From SAR324 cluster bacterium (GTDB lineage Bacteria > SAR324 > XYD2-FULL-50-16): a DNA stretch of 64,000 nt. This document shows positions 1 through 10,087 of this stretch, piece by piece. The position numbers and the translations under genes were made by a program. The notes beneath the pieces were generated by a model. That model ran no database searches and was not told where the DNA came from. It was given only the letters and a program-made list of their open reading frames with translations. The stretch is taken from the NCBI GenBank assembly GCA_028282885.1, contig JANQGX010000038.1:124001-188000 (forward strand), given 5' to 3'. Positions within the stretch are counted from its first letter, which is position 1, and every line of letters begins with the position of its first letter.

Positions 1-2
1 AT

Positions 3-704
3 ACCCAAGGTGCGATTGGCTACCAGATTCAGCAGGCGCTCAACAACGAATTTTTAAAACGCAGGATCCAAAAACAGGCCGTAACCATTGTCACCCAGGT
101 ATTGGTGGACAAAGACGACCCTGCCTTTCAAAATCCCTCCAAACCCATTGGTGCATTCTACAGCCCTGATGAGATTGAGGAGCTGAAACAGTCCAATCCG
201 GGATGGAATTTGGTTGAAGATGCAGGCCGAGGATTCAGAAGAGTGGTTGCCTCTCCCAAACCAATCGAAATCGTTGAAGAGCAGGCCATTCGCACCCTTG
301 TTCGGGAAGGCTTTTGTGTCGTTGCAGTCGGGGGAGGCGGTATTCCCGTTTTCGACGAGGGAGAAGGCATGCAGGTGGGAATAGATGCCGTAATAGACAA
401 GGATTACGCTTCTGCCCTCCTGGCCCGAAGACTGAAAGCAGATACGCTGATCGTTTCGACCGGGGTGGATCATATCTGTTTGAATTTCGGAACGCCCGAA
501 GAGAAACCCCTGGAAAGGATAACGGTCAGCCAGACCAAAAAATACATCGACGAAGGGCACTTTGCAGCAGGAAGTATGTTGCCCAAAATAAAAGCCATTG
601 TCTCCTTTCTGGAGCAGGGAGGAAAACAGGCCATTGTGACCAGACCGGAAAAATTGAAAGAGGCCGTGTTGGGAAAGGCCGGAACCTGTATAATCGGAGA
701 CTAG
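3..704 (+). CDS. arcC: Carbamate kinase, 5'-truncated by window edge
   Basis: Frame is open from the window start (GAIGYQIQQALNNEFLKRR...); C-terminal carbamate kinase motifs VVAVGGGGIPV, DAVIDKDYASALLA, GSMLPKIKAIVSFLE. Located next to ygeW and ssnA-type genes. Confidence 0.9.
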   Translation, partial: TQGAIGYQIQQALNNEFLKRRIQKQAVTIVTQVLVDKDDPAFQNPSKPIGAFYSPDEIEELKQSNPGWNLVEDAGRGFRRVVASPKPIEIVEEQAIRTLVREGFCVVAVGGGGIPVFDEGEGMQVGIDAVIDKDYASALLARRLKADTLIVSTGVDHICLNFGTPEEKPLERITVSQTKKYIDEGHFAAGSMLPKIKAIVSFLEQGGKQAIVTRPEKLKEAVLGKAGTCIIGD

Positions 705-707
705 ACC

Positions 708-3266
708 TTGATCAGATTCAGCCTCAACGGAAGGGAAAAAGAGTACGCGGGAGATCCTGAAACGACCCTGCTTTCTTATTTAAGGGAGTCGGAAGGTATT
801 ACCTCGGTCAAAGACGGATGTTCGGGACAGGGAGCCTGTGGAACCTGCCTGTTGGAAGTGAATGGCAAACCGACCCTCTCCTGTCGTACAGCCATGCGGA
901 AGCTGGAGAATGGCACAGTCGTCACCATTGAAGGATTCGATCCGCAGTTGAGAGACCTGCTGGCAAAAGCTTTTGTGGAAGAGGGAGCCGTTCAGTGCGG
1001 ATTTTGCACACCGGGATTTCTATCCCGCACAAGACTGCTGCTGCAAAACAACGAATCACCCACCAGGGAAGAGATCATTAAATCCCTGGGATTAAACCTT
1101 TGCCGTTGCACCGGATACGTTAAAATTGTAAATGCCATTTTTTCCGCCTCTCAAAGGCTCCAACAAAATGAAACTGTTGGTTTAACCAATGACGGTCGCA
1201 TCGGTGTCAGCTATCCCAAACTGGATGCTTACCGGAAAGCCATCGGCACTTCCGATTTTGTCTCCGATATGAAAATTGAGGGGATGCTTTTCGGCGCCCT
1301 CAAGTTCAGCGATCATCCCAGGGCCAGGTTCCTGGGAATGGATACGACAGAAGCGGAAAATCTTCCGGGAGTCGTTCGGGTATTCACCGCAAAAGACATA
1401 CCGGGCGATCGCGTAACAGGACATCTGGTCGATGACTGGCCCCTGATGATCGAAAAAGGTGAAACAACCCGCTATATCGGGGATGTATTGGCCGGGGTTG
1501 TGGCCGAATCAGAGGAAACTGCCCGACAAGCCTGTGAAATGATCCGGGTTGATTATGAAGTACTGGAACCCCTGACCGACATGCTACAGGCTGAAAACAG
1601 CAATATCAGGGTTCACGAACCTGGAAATCTGCTCTGCCGGACCGATTTCAGCAGGGGACTTGACATTGAATCCGTGTTATCCGGATCAGCTTATACCGTA
1701 GCGGGAACCTACAAGACCCAGTTTGTGGAACACGCCTTCCTGGAGACCGAAGCTGCCATCGCCACACCGGGACAGGATAAGACCATACGTTTCTATGTTC
1801 AATCCCAGGGGATCTATGATGACAGAAAACTGATCTCGCGAATCCTGGCGCTTCCGGAATCCAAGGTCGATGTCACCCTCGTCCCCTCCGGCGGAGCCTT
1901 TGGTGGCAAGGAAGATCTCACGGTACAGGGTCATGCAGGTTTATTTGCCCATCTGTTATGCAAACCCGTCCGTGTGCGCCTGGACCGGAATGAATCGCTA
2001 CGCATGCACCCCAAGCGTCATCCCCTGATTATGAAGTATCAGTTGGGCTGTACCAAAGACGGTAAACTGACAGGCCTCAAAGCCGATATCATCGGCGATA
2101 CAGGAGCTTATGCTTCATTGGGACCGGCAGTTCTGAACAGGGCTGCGGGACACGCGGCCGGCGGATACTACCTGCCCAACATTGATGTCTCCTCTAAAGG
2201 TTATTACACCAATAACATTCCGGCAGGTGCTATGCGGGGCTTCGGGGTCAACCAGGTGACCTTTGCCATGGAATCCTCCATAGACGAGTTATGTGAAAAA
2301 GGAGGATTCGATCGCTGGCAGTTTCGTTATGACAATGCGCTGGAGAACGGTCTTCAGACCACTACGGGCCAGATACTGAAAGGTGGCGTCGGTCTTAAAA
2401 AAACGTTGGAAGCCGTAAAAGAGGATTTTCAAAAAGCCGAATTTGCAGGCATCGCCATTGGCATCAAGAATGTCGGGTTCGGAAACGGTTTGGTTGATGA
2501 AAGCGAGGTTGAGATTATCATCCGCTCGGAATCGAAAATAGAACTGCATCACGGTTGGACAGAGATGGGACAGGGTATTGATACTGTTGCCATCCAGGTG
2601 TTCTGCGAGACCAGCGGTCTCAATTGTCCCGGGAACATTGAAATTATCCGCAGCACCTCATCCGGGGTGATTGGAGGAACAACCACCGCCAGTCGCGGCA
2701 CCTTCCTGCTGGGGAATTCGGTGATCGAAGCTGCCCTGAAAGTGAAAGAGGATCTGGAAAAACACCCGCTTTCCGAACTCGTTGGTAGAAAATACCGCGG
2801 CAGATGGTCCTGTGACTGGACCCAGGATGTCAGCAGATCTGAAAACCCTGTGACTCACGTTGCATATAGTTATGCAACCCAGGTGGTGGTGATTGATGAA
2901 ACAGGCAGGGTGAAAAAGGTGATTGCCGCTCATGATATCGGCAAAGCGATTAACCCCAAACTCCTGGAAGGCCAGATAGAAGGAGCCGTGGTCATGGGTA
3001 TCGGTTATGCCTTTACCGAAAACCTTCCCCTGGAAAATGGCTACCTGAAACACACACGTTTTGGTAAAATTGGATTGCCAAGAGCCCGAAATATGCCGGA
3101 AATTGATGTACGGATTGTTGAGGCTAAAGATCCCCATGGGCCATACGGAGCCAAAGGGATCGGTGAAATCGGATTGGTCCCGACCGCCGGGGCGGCTGCA
3201 AATGCCCTCTATCAACTTGACGGACGACGATGTTATCAACTTCCTTTTAAAGAGGTGAAAAAATGA
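708..3266 (+). CDS. Single-chain selenium-dependent xanthine dehydrogenase-like molybdenum hydroxylase (2Fe-2S + Mo domains fused)
   Basis: 852 aa, TTG start. N-terminal CSGQGACGTC, VQCGFCTPG and LCRCTGY [2Fe-2S] motifs followed by Ald_Xan_dh Mo-binding domain (GGAFGGKED, AMRGFGVNQ, GAKGIGEIG). Size and architecture match the Se_dep_XDH family. Confidence 0.88.
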   Translation: MIRFSLNGREKEYAGDPETTLLSYLRESEGITSVKDGCSGQGACGTCLLEVNGKPTLSCRTAMRKLENGTVVTIEGFDPQLRDLLAKAFVEEGAVQCGFCTPGFLSRTRLLLQNNESPTREEIIKSLGLNLCRCTGYVKIVNAIFSASQRLQQNETVGLTNDGRIGVSYPKLDAYRKAIGTSDFVSDMKIEGMLFGALKFSDHPRARFLGMDTTEAENLPGVVRVFTAKDIPGDRVTGHLVDDWPLMIEKGETTRYIGDVLAGVVAESEETARQACEMIRVDYEVLEPLTDMLQAENSNIRVHEPGNLLCRTDFSRGLDIESVLSGSAYTVAGTYKTQFVEHAFLETEAAIATPGQDKTIRFYVQSQGIYDDRKLISRILALPESKVDVTLVPSGGAFGGKEDLTVQGHAGLFAHLLCKPVRVRLDRNESLRMHPKRHPLIMKYQLGCTKDGKLTGLKADIIGDTGAYASLGPAVLNRAAGHAAGGYYLPNIDVSSKGYYTNNIPAGAMRGFGVNQVTFAMESSIDELCEKGGFDRWQFRYDNALENGLQTTTGQILKGGVGLKKTLEAVKEDFQKAEFAGIAIGIKNVGFGNGLVDESEVEIIIRSESKIELHHGWTEMGQGIDTVAIQVFCETSGLNCPGNIEIIRSTSSGVIGGTTTASRGTFLLGNSVIEAALKVKEDLEKHPLSELVGRKYRGRWSCDWTQDVSRSENPVTHVAYSYATQVVVIDETGRVKKVIAAHDIGKAINPKLLEGQIEGAVVMGIGYAFTENLPLENGYLKHTRFGKIGLPRARNMPEIDVRIVEAKDPHGPYGAKGIGEIGLVPTAGAAANALYQLDGRRCYQLPFKEVKK

Positions 3267-4540
3267 CAATTTACCTGAAAGAGGCCACATATATCGATTG
3301 GGAAACCCTGAAGTTCAAACACGGCAACCTGGCCATCTCCACCCGACTGGAAAAACCGCTTGAATTCATCGACCAGATCCCGGATGACAACCGACTGAAT
3401 GTGCAGGATCGAGTGGTCGATTGCGAGGGCAAACTGGTGACAAAATCGTTTGCCTGTGGTCACCATCATATCTATTCCACCCTTTCAAGGGGAATGCCGG
3501 CTCCTGCCAAGGATCCTGAGAACTTCGTGGAGAAGTTGAAATATGTCTGGTGGAACCTGGATAAAAACCTGACCCTTGACATGATCCGGGCCAGCGCCCT
3601 GGCATCGGCTCTCTATTGTGCCAAGAATGGCGTTACCTTTGTCATCGACCACCATGCCTCCCCCTTCGCCATAGAAGGCTCTCTGAATGCCATCCGCGAG
3701 GCATTTGAAGCGGTGGGGATCTCGCATCTGCTCTGCTATGAGATCTCGGAACGGGACGGTTTGGAGGTAAGGGATCAGGGACTGGCTGAAACCAGGCAAT
3801 ATCTTTCGGAGAATAATCCCGGGCTGGTAGGGCTTCATGCTTCCTTCACGATCGGCAATGACACCTTACAAAAGGCGATTGCACTGGCAGAAGAGTTCAG
3901 TTCGGGAGTTCATATTCATGTGGCAGAAGACCGGGCCGATCAGGATGATTGTCTGGAAAAATATGGAACCAGGGTTGTGGAACGACTTCATCAATTCGGC
4001 GCTCTGGCGCTTCCCAAAACGATTCTGGCACATTGCATTCATCTTGAAGAAAAAGAAGTGGACCTTCTTAAAAACTCCCCAGCCTGGGTTGTAGAGAATA
4101 TCGAAAGTAATGCCAACAACAATGTCGGATTTGCCAATCATCAGCAATACAGTAACAGGGTTATGCTCGGCACCGACGGAATGCACTCCGACATGTTAAG
4201 AAGCGCCAAAGCTGCATTTCTGTACGGACAGGCAACCGAAAAAATCAGTTTTCCGGGAATCTACGATCGATTCAGAAATGTTCATCTCTATCTTTCTGAA
4301 AACAGTTTCCGGGGAGACGGTAACAACAACCTGGTCATCCTCGACTACGATTCTCCTACGGAGATCAACGCGGATAATTTCCTGGGTCATTTTGTATTCG
4401 GAATTGACTCCAAACATGTGGAGAGTGTGATCTCCAACGGCAAATTGATTGTGGAGAAGAGAAAGCTGATGACGGTGGATGAATCCAGAATACTCTCCTT
4501 CGCCCGTGAAATGGGAAAACAGCTCTGGAAGAAGCTTTAA
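3263..4540 (+). CDS. ssnA: SsnA-type amidohydrolase / aminohydrolase
   Basis: 425 aa amidohydrolase: FACGHHHIYSTLSRGM, HIHVAEDRADQDD, LAHCIHL, LGTDGMHSDM. ATGA overlap with the upstream XDH; synteny with ygeW and ygfK. Confidence 0.87.
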   Translation: MTIYLKEATYIDWETLKFKHGNLAISTRLEKPLEFIDQIPDDNRLNVQDRVVDCEGKLVTKSFACGHHHIYSTLSRGMPAPAKDPENFVEKLKYVWWNLDKNLTLDMIRASALASALYCAKNGVTFVIDHHASPFAIEGSLNAIREAFEAVGISHLLCYEISERDGLEVRDQGLAETRQYLSENNPGLVGLHASFTIGNDTLQKAIALAEEFSSGVHIHVAEDRADQDDCLEKYGTRVVERLHQFGALALPKTILAHCIHLEEKEVDLLKNSPAWVVENIESNANNNVGFANHQQYSNRVMLGTDGMHSDMLRSAKAAFLYGQATEKISFPGIYDRFRNVHLYLSENSFRGDGNNNLVILDYDSPTEINADNFLGHFVFGIDSKHVESVISNGKLIVEKRKLMTVDESRILSFAREMGKQLWKKL

Positions 4541-4603
4541 TTACATCATTACAGATTGAATAATCAATGAAACTGATAATCCCCCAATATTAATAAAGGA
4601 ATT

Positions 4604-5803
4604 ATGGAAAAAGCAGAAATCGCTAATAGAATAGAAAGCCTGGCGTCAAAATCTATTGAGAAGATGTATCTCAATGATTTTCTTCTGACATGGGATAAAT
4701 CCATGGATGAATTGGAGTCTGTCTTTGCCGTTGCGGAGATACTCAGAGGGCTTAGAGGTCAAAACATCTCTCCCCGTATCTTTGACTCCGGATTGGCTGT
4801 CTCCATTTTCCGGGACAATTCCACCAGAACCCGTTTCAGTTTTGCCTCCGCCTGCAACCTGCTGGGTCTGACCATCCAGGATCTGGATGAAGAAAAATCC
4901 CAGATCGCCCACGGCGAAACCGTTCGGGAAACAGCCAATATGATCTCTTTTCTGGCCGATGTTATTGGTATTCGGGACGACATGTACCTGGGTGCCGGAC
5001 ATACCTACATGAAAGAAGTTGCAGAATCGGTCGAACAAGGACACCAAGAGGGAGTATTGCCGCAACGTCCGACCCTGGTAAACCTGCAATGCGACATCGA
5101 CCATCCTACACAGACCATGAGCGACGCTCTGCACCTTATCAACCATTTCGGCGGAATTGAGCAGTTAAAGGGCAGGAAAATAGCGATGACCTGGGCCTAC
5201 TCTCCCTCATACGGTAAGCCACTGTCGGTACCCCAGGGAGTGATCGGTTTGATGACCCGCCTGGGCATGGAAGTTCGCTTCGCGCACCCGGAAGGATATA
5301 ACGTTATGCCGGAAGTGGTGGATATTGCCAAAAACAACTGTGATGAAGGTTCAGGTTCTTTCATTCAAACCGACTCCATGGCCGAAGCCTTCGAAGGTGC
5401 GGATATTGTTTATCCGAAAAGCTGGGCCCCCTTCAGTGTGATGGAAAAACGAACCGAGTTACTGAGAGCACAGGATCATGGCGGGCTTAAAGATTTGGAG
5501 AAGCAGTGTCTAGAAAATAACAGGAAGTTTATCGACTGGGAATGCACCGAAGAGCTGATGAGGAAGACCAACGACGGCAAGGCGCTCTACATGCACTGCC
5601 TTCCTGCGGATATCACAGGTGTTAGTTGTCAAAGGGGTGAAGTCGAAGCCTCGGTTTTTGATCGTTACCGGGTCCCCCAGTATATCCAGGCCGGTTACAA
5701 ACCCTATATAATTGCAGCCATGATTTTCCTGGCCAAAACAAAGCAACCGGTTGAGGCCTTAAAAAAGATAACGGATGGAGCCAATCCCAGGTTTACTGGG
5801 TAG
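4604..5803 (+). CDS. ygeW: YgeW-type knotted carbamoyltransferase
   Basis: 399 aa; carbamoyl-phosphate motif FRDNSTRTRFSF, HPTQTMSDALHL, MHCLPADITGVSCQRGEVEASVFDRYR; neighbours ssnA and ygfK. Confidence 0.9.
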   Translation: MEKAEIANRIESLASKSIEKMYLNDFLLTWDKSMDELESVFAVAEILRGLRGQNISPRIFDSGLAVSIFRDNSTRTRFSFASACNLLGLTIQDLDEEKSQIAHGETVRETANMISFLADVIGIRDDMYLGAGHTYMKEVAESVEQGHQEGVLPQRPTLVNLQCDIDHPTQTMSDALHLINHFGGIEQLKGRKIAMTWAYSPSYGKPLSVPQGVIGLMTRLGMEVRFAHPEGYNVMPEVVDIAKNNCDEGSGSFIQTDSMAEAFEGADIVYPKSWAPFSVMEKRTELLRAQDHGGLKDLEKQCLENNRKFIDWECTEELMRKTNDGKALYMHCLPADITGVSCQRGEVEASVFDRYRVPQYIQAGYKPYIIAAMIFLAKTKQPVEALKKITDGANPRFTG

Positions 5804-5954
5804 ATAACAGCCCTGCTGATGAGGGATGAGATAGTTGCGAATTTAACTGTTCTTTTACAACTCTTGGATGTTACAGGCCGGATACTGAAAATTGTCGAGG
5901 TCGGTCACCATCTGTTTGCAGTTTCTGGTACAGACATAATCCCAAAAGGTTCCC

Positions 5955-8900
5955 ATGAGTGATGCATTTACCTGCTATCCGATTGATAAGCTGTTTCGGT
6001 GGATTCTGGCCGAGGAGCAAACCGGATCCATTTTCGGAATTCATAAGGAGTTGTTTTTTACTCCTCGTAAATCAGATCCTTTCCGGATGGAGCGTTATGG
6101 TGTTCCCCTTGAAACCCCAATAGGGGTAGCCGCGGGACCCCATACCCAGATGTCCCAGAATATTGTCGCAGCCTGGCTCACCGGCGCCCGCTATATTGAG
6201 CTAAAAACGGTTCAGGTTCTTGATGAACTGGAAATCACCAAACCGTGCATCAAAATGGAGGACGAAGGCTATAACTGCGAATGGTCGCAAGAGCTTAAGC
6301 TCGATCAATCCTATCGTGAATACCTGAATGCCTGGATCCTTATTCATCTCCTTAAGGATAAATTCGGTTGGGGAGATCCGAATGAGCGTGGATTTATTTT
6401 TAACATGAGTGTGGGATACAACCTGGAAGGTATTCAAAGCGAATCGGTACAACGTTTTCTGAATAATCTTGCGGATTGCAGTCGGGAAAAAGTTGAGGCT
6501 GTAGAGCAATTGGCAGAAATCTATCCCGGAATCCGGGAGATAGAGATACCTGACTGCATTGCGGATAATATAACCATCTCCACCATGCATGGCTGTCCCT
6601 CCGATGAAATTGAAAAAATCGGCCGTTATTTTATTGAGGAACGCAAACTCAATACCACCATCAAGCTAAATCCCACCCTGCTGGGCAGTGAGCAGCTTCG
6701 GGACATCCTTAATCACCGCCTCGGGTATGATATCACCGTTCCCGATCTGGCTTTCGAACATGATCTGAAGTTCGACGCAGGCGTAAATTTAATCGGAAAT
6801 TTACAGAAAGCAGCCGACAAAGCCGGGGTGCATTTCGGACTGAAACTGACCAACACCCTGGAGACAGAGAACAGACCGGGTAATTTGCCGGCTAATGAGG
6901 AAATGGTCTACATGAGCGGAAGACCCTTGCATGTTATCAGTATCAATGTGGCAGCCAAACTGCAGGAAGTCTTTTCCGGATCGCTGGATCTCTCCTTTTC
7001 TGCGGGCGTTGACTGTTTTAACGTTGCCAAGGTTTTATCCTGCAATATGAAACCTGTTACGGTATGTTCCGATATCCTGAAACCGGGCGGGTATACCAGA
7101 ATGGGCCAATATCTTGAAGAGCTGGAAAAGGAAATCAGACTCCACCGGGCCGATTCTCTTGATGAGTTCGTGATGAAATCCGCTGGTAGACCGAACAGTC
7201 TCACCGGGGCTGCAATGGAGAATTTGAAAAGATACGCCAAAGAAGTTGTTGATAATCGGAGGTATCACAAATCCGATTTCCCTTTTGAAAACATCAAAAC
7301 GGATCGGGAACTGCCGATATTTGACTGCACCCGTGCCCCCTGCCTGACAGAATGCCCGACCGAGCAGGATGTTCCGGCATACATGGCATATACTGCGGCG
7401 GGGAAATACCAGGATGCACACCAGGTCATCCTGCAAACCAATCCTTTCCCCAATGTCCAGGGGAAGGTCTGTAATCACCCCTGTCAAAGCAAATGCACAC
7501 GAATCAATCTTGACGGCCCATTAAAGATCAGGGAGATCAAACGATTCATCGCTGAGCAGTACAATGACATTTCCGGACTGGACCAAAAACCGATCCGCGA
7601 ACATCGTGTAGCAATTATCGGAGCGGGGCCTTCCGGGCTTTCCTGTGCCTATTTTCTGGCCCTGGAAGGTTTCCGGGTGGATGTGTTTGAAGCAAAATCC
7701 GCACCCGGTGGAATGGCTTTCGATGCTATTCCCCAATTCAGACTTGATAATCAAAGCCTGGAATCGGACATCAAACGAATCGAAAAACTGGGCGTCACCC
7801 TTCATCTGGACACGACTGTCACCCGACAAAAATTTGATGAATTGCGTGAGGATTATGACTATGTTTATGTAGCCGTAGGAGCCCAGCAGTCTCTGAAACT
7901 GGAAATTCCGGGTGAAAGCGGCCAGGGCGTTTGGGATCAATTGGAATTTCTCAGCCGTGTCAAAAATGGAACTTCACCGGAACCGGGCAAACAGGTGATT
8001 GTTTTTGGTGCCGGTAACTCGGCAATGGATGCTGCCCGAACCGCTAAAAGGCTTGTGGGAAGGGATGGTGAAGTCAGCATTCTCTACAGAAGAACCCGCA
8101 AGGAGATGCCAGCCGACAGGGAAGAGATTGAAGAGGCCATCCATGAAGGAATCAAAATCGTGGAGCTGATTGCTCCGGAGAGGATCATCCTCGAAGATGG
8201 AAAGGTAAAAGGTGTGGAGTGTGCCCGTATGAGACTCGGAGAACCGGATGCGAGTGGAAGAGCGCGGCCGGAGAAAACCGACAAACCAAATATGGTGTTT
8301 AAGGCAGATACCATTATTCCGGCCATCGGACAGCAAATCGATCTCTCCTTTTATCCCGAAGCGTCTCTGACAATCAATCCCGAAACCTGTGAAACCAGCC
8401 TAAAAAACGTCTTTTCCGGAGGAGATGCCATCAGGGGTGCCGCCACCCTGATTGAAGCCATTGCCGATGGTAGACGGACAGCCGGAAACATAATAAAATA
8501 TGCTATGGGACAATCAGTCGGTTCCTCGGGAAAAATAGAACCTGAAATCAGTTTTGTGGAATATTCCCGAAAACTGGCAAAACGCCAGTTAGGTCTCTTT
8601 CGGGAAAGTAAACCCCATGAAGGGCATTTGGATTTCAACCTGGTTTCCAAGGGTCTTGACGAAGCGTCCGCCATTTCGGAAGCACAGAGGTGTCTTGCAT
8701 GTGATACTTACTGCGCCATCTGTACCACAGTCTGCCCAAATCGGGCGAACCTGGTGTTTGAAATGGAAAGAACATCTGCTCCATTGCAGATCGCGATGGT
8801 GAAGAACGGTGGAACGGAGATACAGACAGAAGGCAGACTGGTTATAGAAGACTCTCTTCAGATTCTGAATGTGGGCGATTTCTGCAATGAATGCGGCAAT

Positions 8901-9236
8901 TGTACCTCTTTCTGTCCGACCAACGGGGCGCCCTACAGGGTTAAACCTCGGTTTTGCCTGTCGGAAGAATCGTTTGAAAAAGAAGAGAATGCTTACTATC
9001 TGGAGAACAACCGACTATTGGCCAAAGCAGATGGCCTGGAATCACAACTACAGGAGGTTGATGGCGGTTTGCTTTATGAAAACAATGAGATCAGGGCGGT
9101 ACTTGACAAACTAAGCCTGACGGCCTCACAGGTCGAGTTCAAAAAAGAAGGCGTCACCGAACACAGGCTGGAAAGCGCTGTGACCATGGCTCTGCTTTGG
9201 GGAGCTCTGCAGGACTTCCACCTGTTTCAGCATTAA
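5955..9236 (+). CDS. ygfK: YgfK-type putative selenate reductase / flavin-FeS oxidoreductase subunit
   Basis: 1093 aa; N-terminal dihydroorotate/DPD-like region, GltD-like Rossmann motif VAIIGAGPSGLSCAYFLA, C-terminal ferredoxin motifs CLACDTYCAICTTVCPN and CNECGNCTSFCPT. Confidence 0.92.
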   Translation: MSDAFTCYPIDKLFRWILAEEQTGSIFGIHKELFFTPRKSDPFRMERYGVPLETPIGVAAGPHTQMSQNIVAAWLTGARYIELKTVQVLDELEITKPCIKMEDEGYNCEWSQELKLDQSYREYLNAWILIHLLKDKFGWGDPNERGFIFNMSVGYNLEGIQSESVQRFLNNLADCSREKVEAVEQLAEIYPGIREIEIPDCIADNITISTMHGCPSDEIEKIGRYFIEERKLNTTIKLNPTLLGSEQLRDILNHRLGYDITVPDLAFEHDLKFDAGVNLIGNLQKAADKAGVHFGLKLTNTLETENRPGNLPANEEMVYMSGRPLHVISINVAAKLQEVFSGSLDLSFSAGVDCFNVAKVLSCNMKPVTVCSDILKPGGYTRMGQYLEELEKEIRLHRADSLDEFVMKSAGRPNSLTGAAMENLKRYAKEVVDNRRYHKSDFPFENIKTDRELPIFDCTRAPCLTECPTEQDVPAYMAYTAAGKYQDAHQVILQTNPFPNVQGKVCNHPCQSKCTRINLDGPLKIREIKRFIAEQYNDISGLDQKPIREHRVAIIGAGPSGLSCAYFLALEGFRVDVFEAKSAPGGMAFDAIPQFRLDNQSLESDIKRIEKLGVTLHLDTTVTRQKFDELREDYDYVYVAVGAQQSLKLEIPGESGQGVWDQLEFLSRVKNGTSPEPGKQVIVFGAGNSAMDAARTAKRLVGRDGEVSILYRRTRKEMPADREEIEEAIHEGIKIVELIAPERIILEDGKVKGVECARMRLGEPDASGRARPEKTDKPNMVFKADTIIPAIGQQIDLSFYPEASLTINPETCETSLKNVFSGGDAIRGAATLIEAIADGRRTAGNIIKYAMGQSVGSSGKIEPEISFVEYSRKLAKRQLGLFRESKPHEGHLDFNLVSKGLDEASAISEAQRCLACDTYCAICTTVCPNRANLVFEMERTSAPLQIAMVKNGGTEIQTEGRLVIEDSLQILNVGDFCNECGNCTSFCPTNGAPYRVKPRFCLSEESFEKEENAYYLENNRLLAKADGLESQLQEVDGGLLYENNEIRAVLDKLSLTASQVEFKKEGVTEHRLESAVTMALLWGALQDFHLFQH

Positions 9237-9287
9237 TCGTGAATCCCCTCGCCGGGGGATCTTAACCTGAATAAGCAGGGGGTATCT

Positions 9288-10085
9288 ATGATCAAACAGT
9301 TTTACAAACCGACTTCACTTGAAGAAGCCCTGTTGCTTAAAGAGAAGTACGAAAATGCAGCCACGTGGTTTGCGGGAGGAACCCACCTCAACCACGCCGA
9401 TTATAAAGCCAGCTACGACAAAGTCATCAGTCTTGAAGGGCTTGGTCTCCACTATATCAAAACCAGGGATAACACCACAACAGTGGGAGCTTCAGTTACC
9501 CTGCAAAAGCTGGCCGGTAATGGCCTGATCCCGGATGCCCTTAGAAAAGCCGCCTTTGTCGGAGCACCCCGCAGTGTCCGCAATATGGCAACTATCGGCG
9601 GCGACATCGCATCAAGAGGGAGAGCGACCCGCCTGCTTCCCTGCCTGATAGCCCTTAATGCCAGAATAGAAACCGCACAGAAAAAGAGCCTGACCCTGGA
9701 AGAGTACCTGCAGACCGACCGAAGCGAGTTGATTTTGAAGGTGATAATTCCGTTGGTAAAATCCTGCTGTTGCGTCAACAGTTATTCCCTTCAGTCCGGT
9801 GGACCCATTCTGGTTAATGCGGCTGTCAATATTCCGGGGCCGGAAAGTGAGGATGAGACACCTATCATTGCTATCGGTAATATGGAGGAGTCAGTCCGCA
9901 GGTTAACCGATATTGAGAAGATGGTTCAGGATAATCCGACACTTGACCGGGATGCCCTTGAATCAGCAATAGTTGAAACGATTAATCCTGTGGAAGACTA
10001 TTTGGGATCGGTCAAATTCAAAAAGTATATCACAGCAATCACCGTCTCGGAATGCATTCTGAGCTGCTGTTTGGAAAGGGGGTAA
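9288..10085 (+). CDS. ygfM: FAD-binding subunit of molybdenum hydroxylase (YgfM-like)
   Basis: 265 aa; CO_deh_flav_N-like: FYKPTSLEEALLL, AGGTHLN, SVRNMATIGGDIA. Immediately upstream of xdhD-like gene. Confidence 0.87.
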   Translation: MIKQFYKPTSLEEALLLKEKYENAATWFAGGTHLNHADYKASYDKVISLEGLGLHYIKTRDNTTTVGASVTLQKLAGNGLIPDALRKAAFVGAPRSVRNMATIGGDIASRGRATRLLPCLIALNARIETAQKKSLTLEEYLQTDRSELILKVIIPLVKSCCCVNSYSLQSGGPILVNAAVNIPGPESEDETPIIAIGNMEESVRRLTDIEKMVQDNPTLDRDALESAIVETINPVEDYLGSVKFKKYITAITVSECILSCCLERG

Positions 10086-10087
10086 AA

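Noticed and set aside
54-9778. Many long antisense ORFs (e.g. 54..560 -, 2658..3290 -, 7035..7487 -) in the SDMH cluster
   Set aside because: They lie opposite strongly conserved coding sequence, have no recognisable motifs and are expected shadow ORFs in moderately GC-rich genes.
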